From assembly GCF_000165675.1 (NCBI RefSeq), contig NZ_AEIZ01000017.1:1-43565 (forward strand): a stretch of DNA of 43,565 nt, read 5' to 3'. Below, in pieces: positions 36,220-43,565 of the stretch (its first letter is position 1; the number at the start of each line of letters is the position of its first letter). Made by a program: the position numbers and the translations under genes. The stretch is from Leuconostoc fallax KCTC 3537 (GTDB lineage Bacteria > Bacillota > Bacilli > Lactobacillales > Lactobacillaceae). The notes under the pieces were generated by a model, which saw only the letters and a list, made by a program, of their open reading frames with translations, was not told the DNA's origin and ran no database searches.

Positions 36220-38271
36220 ATGGCACATACATTTTTATTAGAAATTGGTTTAGAAGAAGTACCTGCACATCTTGTAACAGGTGCGGCAGAACAGTTAGTC
36301 AAGCGGACACAAGCTTTTCTTGAGCAACACAGATTAGATGTTGCAGAAATTAAGTCTTATTCAACACCTAGAAGATTAGCTGTCCAACTCATTGATGTTG
36401 CAGAAAATAGTGCATCGATTGATGAAGAATATCGTGGTCCATCTTTAAAAATTGCAAAAGACGACACCGGTAATTGGAGTAAAGCTGCACAGGGGTTTGC
36501 CCGAGGAAAAGGGGCCACGCCAGATGATTTCGTTGAAAAAGATGGGTATGTTTTCGTTTCAAAACATATTTCAGGAGTACCTGCCATCGATATTTTAGCT
36601 AATATTGGTAGTGAAGTTGTTGAGCAAATGAAGTTTTCAACTTACATGAAGTGGGCTAATTTTGATTTTCTTTATGTCCGTCCAATACGTTGGTTAGTTG
36701 CGCTATTTGACAGTGACATTGTTGATTTTTCAGTTCTAGATGTTCGTTCTGGTCGCACGACACGAGGACATCGCTTCTTGAGTTCGGACAACATCGACAT
36801 TTTAAATGCTCAAAGTTATGAAGAAACATTGGCATTAGCGCATGTTGTGGCGGACGCGCACCAACGTAAACAAAAAATTCGCCAGCAATTAGATGATATT
36901 GCAGCACAACACCAATGGGTGCTGCATGTTGATGAAGACCTGCTAGAAGAAGTGAATAATATTGTTGAGTGGCCCACAACTTTTTCAGGTAGCTTCGATG
37001 AGAAATATTTAGCTGTTCCTGATGAAGTTTTAATCACTTCAATGCGTGAGCATCAACGTTTCTTTTTTGTGACAGATCAAGATCAGCACTTATTGCCTTA
37101 TTTTGTATCCGTAAGAAACGGTGACGCTAATCACTTACAAAATGTGATTGCCGGAAATGAAAAGGTCTTGATTGCACGCTTGGAAGATGCAGTCTTCTTT
37201 TATCAAGAAGATCAGCAAAAGACAATTGCTGATTATATGGAAAAAGTTAAAAAGCTTGTCTTCCACGAAAAAATTGGTAGTGTTTATGAACACATGCAGC
37301 GTGTTAAACAACTTGCAGCGCAATTAGCAGAATCATTTGATTTCACAACACAACAGCAGCAAGATCTCTTACGCAGTGCTGATATTTATAAGTTTGATTT
37401 AATGACTGGTATGGTTGGCGAATTTGATGAATTGCAAGGTATTATGGGTGAGCATTATGCTAAACGCTTTGGTGAAAGTGATGCCGTAGCTGCTGCTATT
37501 AAAGAACATTATTTGCCAGTTAGTGCAGATGGTGATTTGCCGGTTAGTGATGTTGGCGCAGTGTTGGCCTTAGCTGATAAGTTAGATGGTATTATATCTT
37601 TCTTCGCTGCTGGGTTAATTCCAAGTGGATCAAATGATCCTTATGGGTTGCGTCGTGCTGCAACAGGTATTGTGCGCATTTTGAAAGACAAAAAGTGGCA
37701 CATCGCCTTAGCTGATGTTTTAGCAACATTTATACCAAAGAATTCAGCAACAGAGGGTGCTGATCTACAGACGATTTTGAATTTCATATTGGATAGAGTG
37801 CGTAAAATTGAGAGTGATAAAGGTATTCGCTCAGACATTATTGCAGCAGGAACACAAATGAAGTCAATATCAGATATTGTGTATATTGATGAACGCGTGC
37901 ATGTTTTAGCACAACATGCACAGGATGATGCTAATTTCCGAGAAGTTATGGAAACTTTGACACGTGTTCAAAAATTAGCGCATGGATACGTCGCACAAGG
38001 GGAAGTTCAAGTGGAGCTATTAGAAAACGACGCTGAACAGGCATTATATCGTTTGACACATGAATTGAATCTTGATGTATTGGTGAACGAAGGGGCTGAA
38101 GTTGTTTATACGACTCTAGCTAATTTGACACAAGCAATTCAAGATTACTTTGATAATACAATGGTGATGGTTGATGATGAACGAATTAAAAACAACCGCT
38201 TGACACAATTAAGCCAAATTAATCGTTTAATTATGCAATTAGGTGATTTGAATCAAATTGTAACAAAATAA
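36220..38271 (+). CDS. glyS: Glycyl-tRNA synthetase beta subunit
   Basis: 683 residues; contributes tRNA binding through its HD, body-tail and anticodon domains. TFLLEIGLEEVPAHLV at the start, FSTYMKWANFDFLYVRPIRW, and the later DKLDGIISFFAAG and DPYGLRRAATG are typical. ATG 36220 is used since AGGAG lies 10 bases upstream; the in-frame upstream extension is not in the family. 57 bases after glyQ. Confidence 0.98.
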   Translation: MAHTFLLEIGLEEVPAHLVTGAAEQLVKRTQAFLEQHRLDVAEIKSYSTPRRLAVQLIDVAENSASIDEEYRGPSLKIAKDDTGNWSKAAQGFARGKGATPDDFVEKDGYVFVSKHISGVPAIDILANIGSEVVEQMKFSTYMKWANFDFLYVRPIRWLVALFDSDIVDFSVLDVRSGRTTRGHRFLSSDNIDILNAQSYEETLALAHVVADAHQRKQKIRQQLDDIAAQHQWVLHVDEDLLEEVNNIVEWPTTFSGSFDEKYLAVPDEVLITSMREHQRFFFVTDQDQHLLPYFVSVRNGDANHLQNVIAGNEKVLIARLEDAVFFYQEDQQKTIADYMEKVKKLVFHEKIGSVYEHMQRVKQLAAQLAESFDFTTQQQQDLLRSADIYKFDLMTGMVGEFDELQGIMGEHYAKRFGESDAVAAAIKEHYLPVSADGDLPVSDVGAVLALADKLDGIISFFAAGLIPSGSNDPYGLRRAATGIVRILKDKKWHIALADVLATFIPKNSATEGADLQTILNFILDRVRKIESDKGIRSDIIAAGTQMKSISDIVYIDERVHVLAQHAQDDANFREVMETLTRVQKLAHGYVAQGEVQVELLENDAEQALYRLTHELNLDVLVNEGAEVVYTTLANLTQAIQDYFDNTMVMVDDERIKNNRLTQLSQINRLIMQLGDLNQIVTK

Positions 38272-38298
38272 AGCGATATATAATGATTAAAATAATGC

Positions 38299-38326
38299 AA
38301 AGCGCGGGTTTATCCAGCGCTTTTTT
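38299..38326 (+). terminator. glyQS terminator
   Basis: AAAGCGC (38299-38305) pairs with GCGCTTT (38317-38323); GG/CC extends the stem; T6 follows. Confidence 0.88.
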
Positions 38327-38395
38327 ATTGGTAAAATAAGAGTGTATATATAAAGAAAGAAAACGCATTGTAGTGAGATAATGCGCTAGAAAATT

Positions 38396-40249
38396 ATGCC
38401 TAATATTGATATTAACGCTTTAAAAGAAAGACAAAAACATATTCGTAACTTTAGTATTGTTGCGCATATTGACCACGGTAAGTCAACAATTGCTGATCGT
38501 ATCTTAGAACAGACGCATACTGTTGCTGAACGTGATATGCAAAATCAATTACTTGATACGATGGAGCTAGAACGAGAACGTGGTATCACAATTAAGTTAA
38601 ATGCTGTTGAGGTCCATTATGATGCAAAAGATGGCGAGACGTATATTTTTCATTTGATTGATACACCAGGACACGTTGATTTTTCATATGAAGTATCACG
38701 TTCTTTGGCCGCTGCTGAAGGCGCAATTTTAGTTGTGGATGCAGCACAGGGCGTGGAAGCACAAACATTAGCCAATGTTTATTTAGCTTTGGATAATGAC
38801 TTAGAAATTTTGCCAGTCATTAATAAAATTGATTTACCTGCTGCTGATCCTGAAAAAGTCAGACAAGAAATCGAGGATGTTATTGGTATTGATGCATCGG
38901 AAGCAGTATTAGCATCGGCAAAGCAAGGTATCGGTATTCCTGAATTACTTGAAAGAATTGTAACTGATTTACCAGCACCACAAGGGGATTTAGAAGTACC
39001 TTTACGTGCACTTATTTTTGATTCGGAATATGACGCTTATCGTGGTGTCGTACTGAACTTGAGAATTAAAGAAGGTATCGTTAAGCCTGGCGACCGTATT
39101 CGACTTATGAATACAGGAGCGGAATATGACGTGACTGAAGTTGGTGTCATGTCACCAGATGCACAAAAACGTGATTATTTGATGGCTGGAGATGTTGGCT
39201 ATTTAACAGCATCTATTAAAGATATTACGACCACACATTCAGGGGATACAGTAACATTGGCTACTCATCCAGCTGAAGAACCTTTGCCTGGTTATCGCCC
39301 TATGACGCCGATGGTATATGCAGGATTATATCCAGCAGACAACGCGAGATATACAGATTTACGTGAAGCCTTAGAAAAATTGCAGTTGAATGATGCGGCA
39401 TTGGAGTTTATACCTGAGACATCACAGGCTCTAGGATTTGGGTACCGTGTTGGATTCCTTGGATTACTGCATATGGATGTGATTCAAGAGCGTCTAGAGC
39501 GTGAATTTAATTTAGACTTAGTAACTACAGCACCGTCAGTAACCTATCAAGTAACCAAGAGCGACGATGAAGTTGTTGAAATTGAAAACCCATCAGAATT
39601 ACCTGAAGCTAGTCAAATTAAATCTATATTAGAGCCTTACGTCCATGCATCGATTATGGTGCCAAATGAATATGTTGGTGCAGTGATGGAATTAGCCCAG
39701 CGTAAACGTGGTGAATTTGACACGATGGATTATTTAGATGCCTCACGGGTTAACGTTAAATACTATATTCCGCTTTCAGAAATCATTTTTGATTTCTTTG
39801 ACCGCTTAAAATCTAATACACGTGGGTATGCATCATTAGATTATGAAATTAGTGGTATGCGACAAAGTGATTTAGTTAAGATTGATATTTTACTTAACAG
39901 TGAGAAAGTAGATGCATTGAGTTTCATTGTTCATCGTACATTTGCTGCTGAACGCGGTCGCATTATCACGGCTAAATTGAAAGAGTTAATTCCACGTCAA
40001 AACTTTGAAATTCCAGTTCAAGCAGCGATTGGCTCTAAGATTATTGCACGTACTAATATTAAGGCTTATCGCAAAGATGTGACATCTAAAATTCATACTG
40101 GTGATCCAGATCGACGTGCTAAATTATTGGACAAGCAAAAAAGAGGTAAAGCACGTATGAAGGCTGTTGGTATTGTGGATATTCCACAAGAAGCATTTAT
40201 GGCAGTATTGAATACAGATGATGACGAACAATACTCACGTGGTAATTAG
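38396..40249 (+). CDS. lepA: Elongation factor 4 (LepA)
   Basis: 617-residue translational GTPase that acts on stalled or back-translocation ribosomes. G1 [16 protein letters not shown], effector RGITIK, G3 DTPGHVDF, G4 NKIDLP, and the LepA C-terminal domain [21 protein letters not shown] 38396 agrees with the family. The ribosome site is weak; a small hairpin CGCATT/AATGCG (38364-38385) lies 10 bases before the ATG. Confidence 0.98.
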   Translation: MPNIDINALKERQKHIRNFSIVAHIDHGKSTIADRILEQTHTVAERDMQNQLLDTMELERERGITIKLNAVEVHYDAKDGETYIFHLIDTPGHVDFSYEVSRSLAAAEGAILVVDAAQGVEAQTLANVYLALDNDLEILPVINKIDLPAADPEKVRQEIEDVIGIDASEAVLASAKQGIGIPELLERIVTDLPAPQGDLEVPLRALIFDSEYDAYRGVVLNLRIKEGIVKPGDRIRLMNTGAEYDVTEVGVMSPDAQKRDYLMAGDVGYLTASIKDITTTHSGDTVTLATHPAEEPLPGYRPMTPMVYAGLYPADNARYTDLREALEKLQLNDAALEFIPETSQALGFGYRVGFLGLLHMDVIQERLEREFNLDLVTTAPSVTYQVTKSDDEVVEIENPSELPEASQIKSILEPYVHASIMVPNEYVGAVMELAQRKRGEFDTMDYLDASRVNVKYYIPLSEIIFDFFDRLKSNTRGYASLDYEISGMRQSDLVKIDILLNSEKVDALSFIVHRTFAAERGRIITAKLKELIPRQNFEIPVQAAIGSKIIARTNIKAYRKDVTSKIHTGDPDRRAKLLDKQKRGKARMKAVGIVDIPQEAFMAVLNTDDDEQYSRGN

Positions 40250-40351
40250 TCGTATCGTTACTGATTCACTTTTTTGTTTATGGTGCTAAGATAGTGATAG
40301 AAGTGCTATTTCAGTAAATTGAAAACGTGTCGAACAAGAAAGAGGTTGGGT

Positions 40352-41428
40352 ATGGCAATATCAGTTATTGACAAAATTAAAAAATTTTGGCCATTTGGTC
40401 AAGTGAAAATGACGGCTATTGGTGTAGATCAATTCTTGCCTAGCCAAGACGCTCGTGCTTTTACTGCCAAAGTAATTGCACGGCCATCCGCTACCAGTCG
40501 AGATTTATTAATTAAAGTATTGGCAAGCGCTATTAATCCAGTAGATATTAAAATGCGAGAAAGTTACAAAAATAATGGTGAATTTCGTGTTTTCGGTTTT
40601 GATGCTGTGGGTGAAGTAATCAGTAAGGGATCTCAAGTTACAGACTTTCAAGTTGGTGATAAAGTATTTTATGCGGGCGCACAGATGCGACAGGGATCTA
40701 ATGCGGAATATCAATTAGTTGATGAACGTTTAGTCGCATTAGCACCCCAGACGTTGCGTGATGAAGAAATAGCTGCAATGCCGTTAACCTCAATTACTGC
40801 CTCAGAAATTTTAGGGGATGCTATGGGCTACCAGATTGATAGTAACAGCGCGCAAGGACATACGATTTTTATTGTGAATGGTGCTGGAGGTGTTGGTTCA
40901 ACTTTAATTCAATTAGCTAAATATATGGGGATGGTTGTTATTACGACAGCCTCTCGTCCAGAATCAGTCGCATGGGTTAAATCTTTAGGTGCTGATTACA
41001 TCCTTGACTATCATCAAGATTTACAAGTACAACTTACAAAGATTGGACATGATCAGGTAGATAATATTGCAATTTTACAGAATACAAATGCCTATTGGTC
41101 TCTTGTTCTGCAAACGATTAAGCCGTTTGGACATATTGTTTCAATTGTAGAAACGACAGCGCCAATTGATATGGCACCTTTGAAAAATCGAGGCGTTCAA
41201 TTTAGCTGGGTATTTATGTTTGCTAAGGCAAACTATGGTATTGCCATGGAAACACAAGGGCAAGCATTATCTAAGATTAGTCAACTATTAGAAGAAGGAA
41301 AAATTAAGTCGACATTAACCAAAACCTATCATGGGTTAACAGCTGAAAATATTCGGCAAGCAACTCAAGACGTGGAAAGTGGCCGAATGATTGGAAAAGT
41401 TGTTGTGCGACATAATGAGGAAATATAA
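40352..41428 (+). CDS. Zinc-type alcohol dehydrogenase-like / quinone oxidoreductase (MDR family)
   Basis: 358 residues. GroES-like N-terminal domain with ASAINPVDIKMRES and FGFDAVGEV, NADPH-binding fold with IVNGAGGVGSTLIQLAKYMG. No catalytic zinc ligands (Cys/His) are seen, so a zinc-independent enone or quinone reductase is likely despite the family name. I start at ATG 40352, with AAGAGG 6 bases upstream; this gives a 17-residue extension before the usual VKMTAIGVDQ. It overlaps prmA by one base, so the three genes to rsmE form one operon. Confidence 0.88.
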   Translation: MAISVIDKIKKFWPFGQVKMTAIGVDQFLPSQDARAFTAKVIARPSATSRDLLIKVLASAINPVDIKMRESYKNNGEFRVFGFDAVGEVISKGSQVTDFQVGDKVFYAGAQMRQGSNAEYQLVDERLVALAPQTLRDEEIAAMPLTSITASEILGDAMGYQIDSNSAQGHTIFIVNGAGGVGSTLIQLAKYMGMVVITTASRPESVAWVKSLGADYILDYHQDLQVQLTKIGHDQVDNIAILQNTNAYWSLVLQTIKPFGHIVSIVETTAPIDMAPLKNRGVQFSWVFMFAKANYGIAMETQGQALSKISQLLEEGKIKSTLTKTYHGLTAENIRQATQDVESGRMIGKVVVRHNEEI

Positions 41429-42321
41429 TGAATTGGCAAGCGATTACTGTCAATACCAGTGATGAAGCCATCGAGGCAGTTTCTGCCATTTTAATGGATG
41501 GTGCTGGTGCAGAGGGCGTTCAAGTGAATGATCAAGTGACACCCGTAAAAATTACAGCTTACTTTGAAGATAATGCTGCTATCCGTCATATTATTCAGAC
41601 GATAAAAACAGCATTAGCAAGCTTAGAAAGATATGGTATCAATGCGTCGCCTGCAACACTAGATATTGCAGGTATTAGCGAAAAAGATTGGTCTGATAAC
41701 TGGAAAGCTTATTATCATGCGACACGAATCACACGTCATCTCACTGTGGTACCAGCTTGGGAATCGTTTTTGCCACAGCAAGAGCATGAGTATCCTATCT
41801 TTTTGAATCCTGAACTATCTTTTGGAACAGGAACACATCCTACAACCAAGCTCATGTTGCAGGCCTTGGAAACAGTCGTTCGTGGTGGAGAAACCATGTT
41901 AGACATTGGTACTGGATCAGGCGTATTATCGATTGCAGCGAAACAGTTGGGCGTGGCACAGATTTTAGCAACAGATGTTGACGACGATGCGGTCCAAGTT
42001 GCTCGAGATAATTTACTTGTTAATCCGATAGCACAAGATGTTAAGGTTATTGTTAGTGACTTGATGGCAGGTGTTGATTCAGCGCCTGTTGATTTAATTG
42101 TGGCTAATATTTTAGCAGATGTGATTGAGTTATTGATCCCACAGATTTGGGGCTATTTAAAACCAGGTGGTTACTTTATGGTATCTGGTATTATCGAGGC
42201 GAATGCACATCATATTTTGAATCAATTCACTGACGCTGGCTACCAAGTCATTCAACATAATCAAATGGGAGACTGGCATAGTTTTATTGTTCAAAAACTA
42301 GTCGATGAGGAAATAGCATAG
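41428..42321 (+). CDS. prmA: Ribosomal protein L11 methyltransferase
   Basis: 297 residues; trimethylates L11 using SAM. N-terminal L11-recognition domain, then SFGTGTHPTTKL, TMLDIGTGSGVLSIAAKQLG and LIVANILADVIELL. ATG 41428 overlaps the upstream stop (TAATG). rsmE follows immediately. Confidence 0.97.
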   Translation: MNWQAITVNTSDEAIEAVSAILMDGAGAEGVQVNDQVTPVKITAYFEDNAAIRHIIQTIKTALASLERYGINASPATLDIAGISEKDWSDNWKAYYHATRITRHLTVVPAWESFLPQQEHEYPIFLNPELSFGTGTHPTTKLMLQALETVVRGGETMLDIGTGSGVLSIAAKQLGVAQILATDVDDDAVQVARDNLLVNPIAQDVKVIVSDLMAGVDSAPVDLIVANILADVIELLIPQIWGYLKPGGYFMVSGIIEANAHHILNQFTDAGYQVIQHNQMGDWHSFIVQKLVDEEIA

Positions 42322-42322
42322 T

Positions 42323-43062
42323 ATGCAGAGATACTTTTTAAACAATGAAATATCAGAAACTTTCACATTAACATCAGATGCTGATGCCTTTCAACATTTT
42401 GGTAGAGTATTACGTGCTAAGATTGGAAGTCAAGCAGAGTTCGTCACCCCATCTCAGAAAGTGATTTATATTGCTGAAGTTGAAACATTGGATCGTCATG
42501 AAATGGTGCTGCGTGTTATTGATGAAAAAGATGCAGGAGACATTGAGTTACCTATTAGTATTGATTTAATCGTTTCACCTTTAAAGAATGATCGCTCCGA
42601 TTGGTTGGTTCAAAAGGCTACGGAATTAGGTGCCAATCGAATTATTTTTACTAAGATGACACGGACAGTAGCTAACTGGGATCGACAGTTACCAAAAAAC
42701 AACAACGATTACAAAAAATTGCTAAAGCTGCTGCGGAACAATCCCATCGATTAAAAATACCTGAGATTGTATTTATGAGTTGGCAAGATATTCTCAAAGT
42801 GCCAAAAGATGCTGGTATTGTGGCATGGGAAGAATCAGCACGCCATAATGAACATGCGGCGCTAGTGTCGGTTGTTAACCATCACCAACATAGCAGATTA
42901 GCGATGTTATTTGGACCAGAGGGTGGATTAACAGAAAATGAAATCCAAGATTTAAGCCATCATGATTTTCTGTCAGCAGGATTAGGCCCAAGAATATTAC
43001 GTGCGGAAACGGCGCCATTATACGCTTTATCTGCTGTTAGCCTATTGTGCGAATTGGTATAA
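42323..43062 (+). pseudogene. rsmE: 16S rRNA (uracil(1498)-N3)-methyltransferase, one frameshift
   Basis: SPOUT-class methyltransferase. N-terminal PUA-like part (QRYFLNNEI, HFGRVLRAKIG), then PLKNDRSDWLVQKATELG. The trefoil-knot SAM site LFGPEGGLTENE and LGPRILRAETAPLYAL lie in the second piece (42775 on). The break is at A6 (42695-42700); one more A gives the expected KIAKAAAEQSHR region and a full protein of about 246 residues. Both halves are well conserved, so a consensus error is likely. Third gene of the operon with prmA. Confidence 0.92.
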
Positions 43063-43104
43063 TTCGTTAAAATACATTATATACATTTGGAAGTTGGTAA
43101 ACTT

Positions 43105-43496
43105 ATGGTAAAAAACAATCTTAATAAAAGCTATGTTTATCATATTCTAATATCACTATTTTTGGGTGTTTTTTCGCCTTATTTTAGTAGATTACTAGGA
43201 TTCAATGAATTGACGCGTCTTGCTTTGGTTTATTTTTGATTAATGGTGTCTATATGCTTTATCTTGGTTTGTATACAAGGAAAAGAGGGTTAACACCTTT
43301 TATATTGGTTGTCTTACCCTTAGGATTCAGCGTACTTGCCACATTACTATGGCAAGCAGTATCAACAGATTACGGATTCTACTTTAGTGGTTTATACCTC
43401 ATTCTTGGTCTATTTACATTTTTTGGTGATACACGTGATGATCCTGATGAAGATATGATTCAAATTGAACATGATTTTCAAAGTGATGATATTTAA
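43105..43496 (+). pseudogene. Small polytopic membrane protein of unknown family, one frameshift
   Basis: From ATG 43105 the protein reads MVKNNLNKSYVYHILISLFL and continues to VYF, where the frame ends at TGA after a T5 run (43229-43234 region). One added T continues into LINGVYMLYLGLYTRKRG and on to an acidic tail at 43496. Reconstructed: about 130 residues, four membrane helices, C-terminal DDPDEDMIQIEHDF probably cytoplasmic. I do not recognise the family. It begins 42 bases after rsmE. Confidence 0.65.
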
Positions 43497-43524
43497 GGCG
43501 TCTTGAATATTGGCGAAACAGTTA

Positions 43525-43533
43525 TGATATATT
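43525..43533 (+). promoter_or_regulatory. Possible promoter for a gene beyond the right edge
   Basis: TG-A-TATATT is a possible extended -10 in the last 70 bases; no gene starts before the edge. Confidence 0.35.
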
Positions 43534-43565
43534 GAATTAAATAGCTAATAAAAAGCATGTACTCG

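Overview
The window is a low-GC Firmicutes chromosome segment, most probably Leuconostoc (Lactobacillaceae; Weissella is the main alternative). The grounds are a large GH70 dextransucrase at the left edge, the gene content and order, L27 with a Firmicutes-type N-terminal extension, T-box and S-box control of biosynthesis genes, and many extended -10 (TGnTATAAT-like) promoters. Nearly everything is core genome. I see no phage, insertion sequence, integrase or CRISPR.

Layout. 1-5.4 kb: the 3' part of a dextransucrase with glucan-binding repeats, convergent with a flavoprotein disulfide reductase. 5.6-8.8 kb: a thiamine-binding-like protein, a broken TetR regulator, rplU-rpmA with a leader, an L,D-transpeptidase, a membrane-anchored rhodanese-like protein and a DUF3042 protein. 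9-12.2 kb: miaA, a broken membrane protein, and metK behind a SAM-I type riboswitch. 12.3-18.2 kb: gatCAB, dagK and a 23S rRNA uracil methyltransferase. 18.25-20.7 kb: tRNA-Glu and a gtfA/gtfB-like protein-glycosylation pair. 20.7-25.6 kb: a HAD phosphatase, ribokinase, RsmF-like methyltransferase, DUF368 membrane protein and a TIM-barrel-like protein. 25.7-31.7 kb: universal stress protein, cyclophilin, MnmM-like methyltransferase, PAP2 phosphatase, nucleoside deoxyribosyltransferase, lexA, yneF, plsC, a TrmN6-like methyltransferase and a GIY-YIG protein. 31.7-43.5 kb: rpsB, tsf, pyrH-frr, T-box-glyQS, lepA, a quinone-oxidoreductase-like gene, prmA, rsmE and a small membrane protein.

Functionally the window is dominated by translation: ribosomal proteins, Ef-Ts, Frr, EF4, GatCAB, GlyQS, and modification enzymes for tRNA, rRNA and L11. 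The most interesting signals are regulatory RNAs: an S-box whose 9-bp antiterminator can be read directly, a glyQS T-box whose Stem I seems reduced to a kink-turn plus specifier hairpin, and a hairpin separating the gatC Shine-Dalgarno from its start codon.

Caution: about twelve genes here are interrupted by single-base indels, nearly all in A/T homopolymers of 4-7 bases, while the family motifs continue intact in the neighbouring frame. This looks far more like consensus errors in the assembly than gene decay. Coordinates given for these genes are for the reconstructed gene, and I mark where the frame changes.
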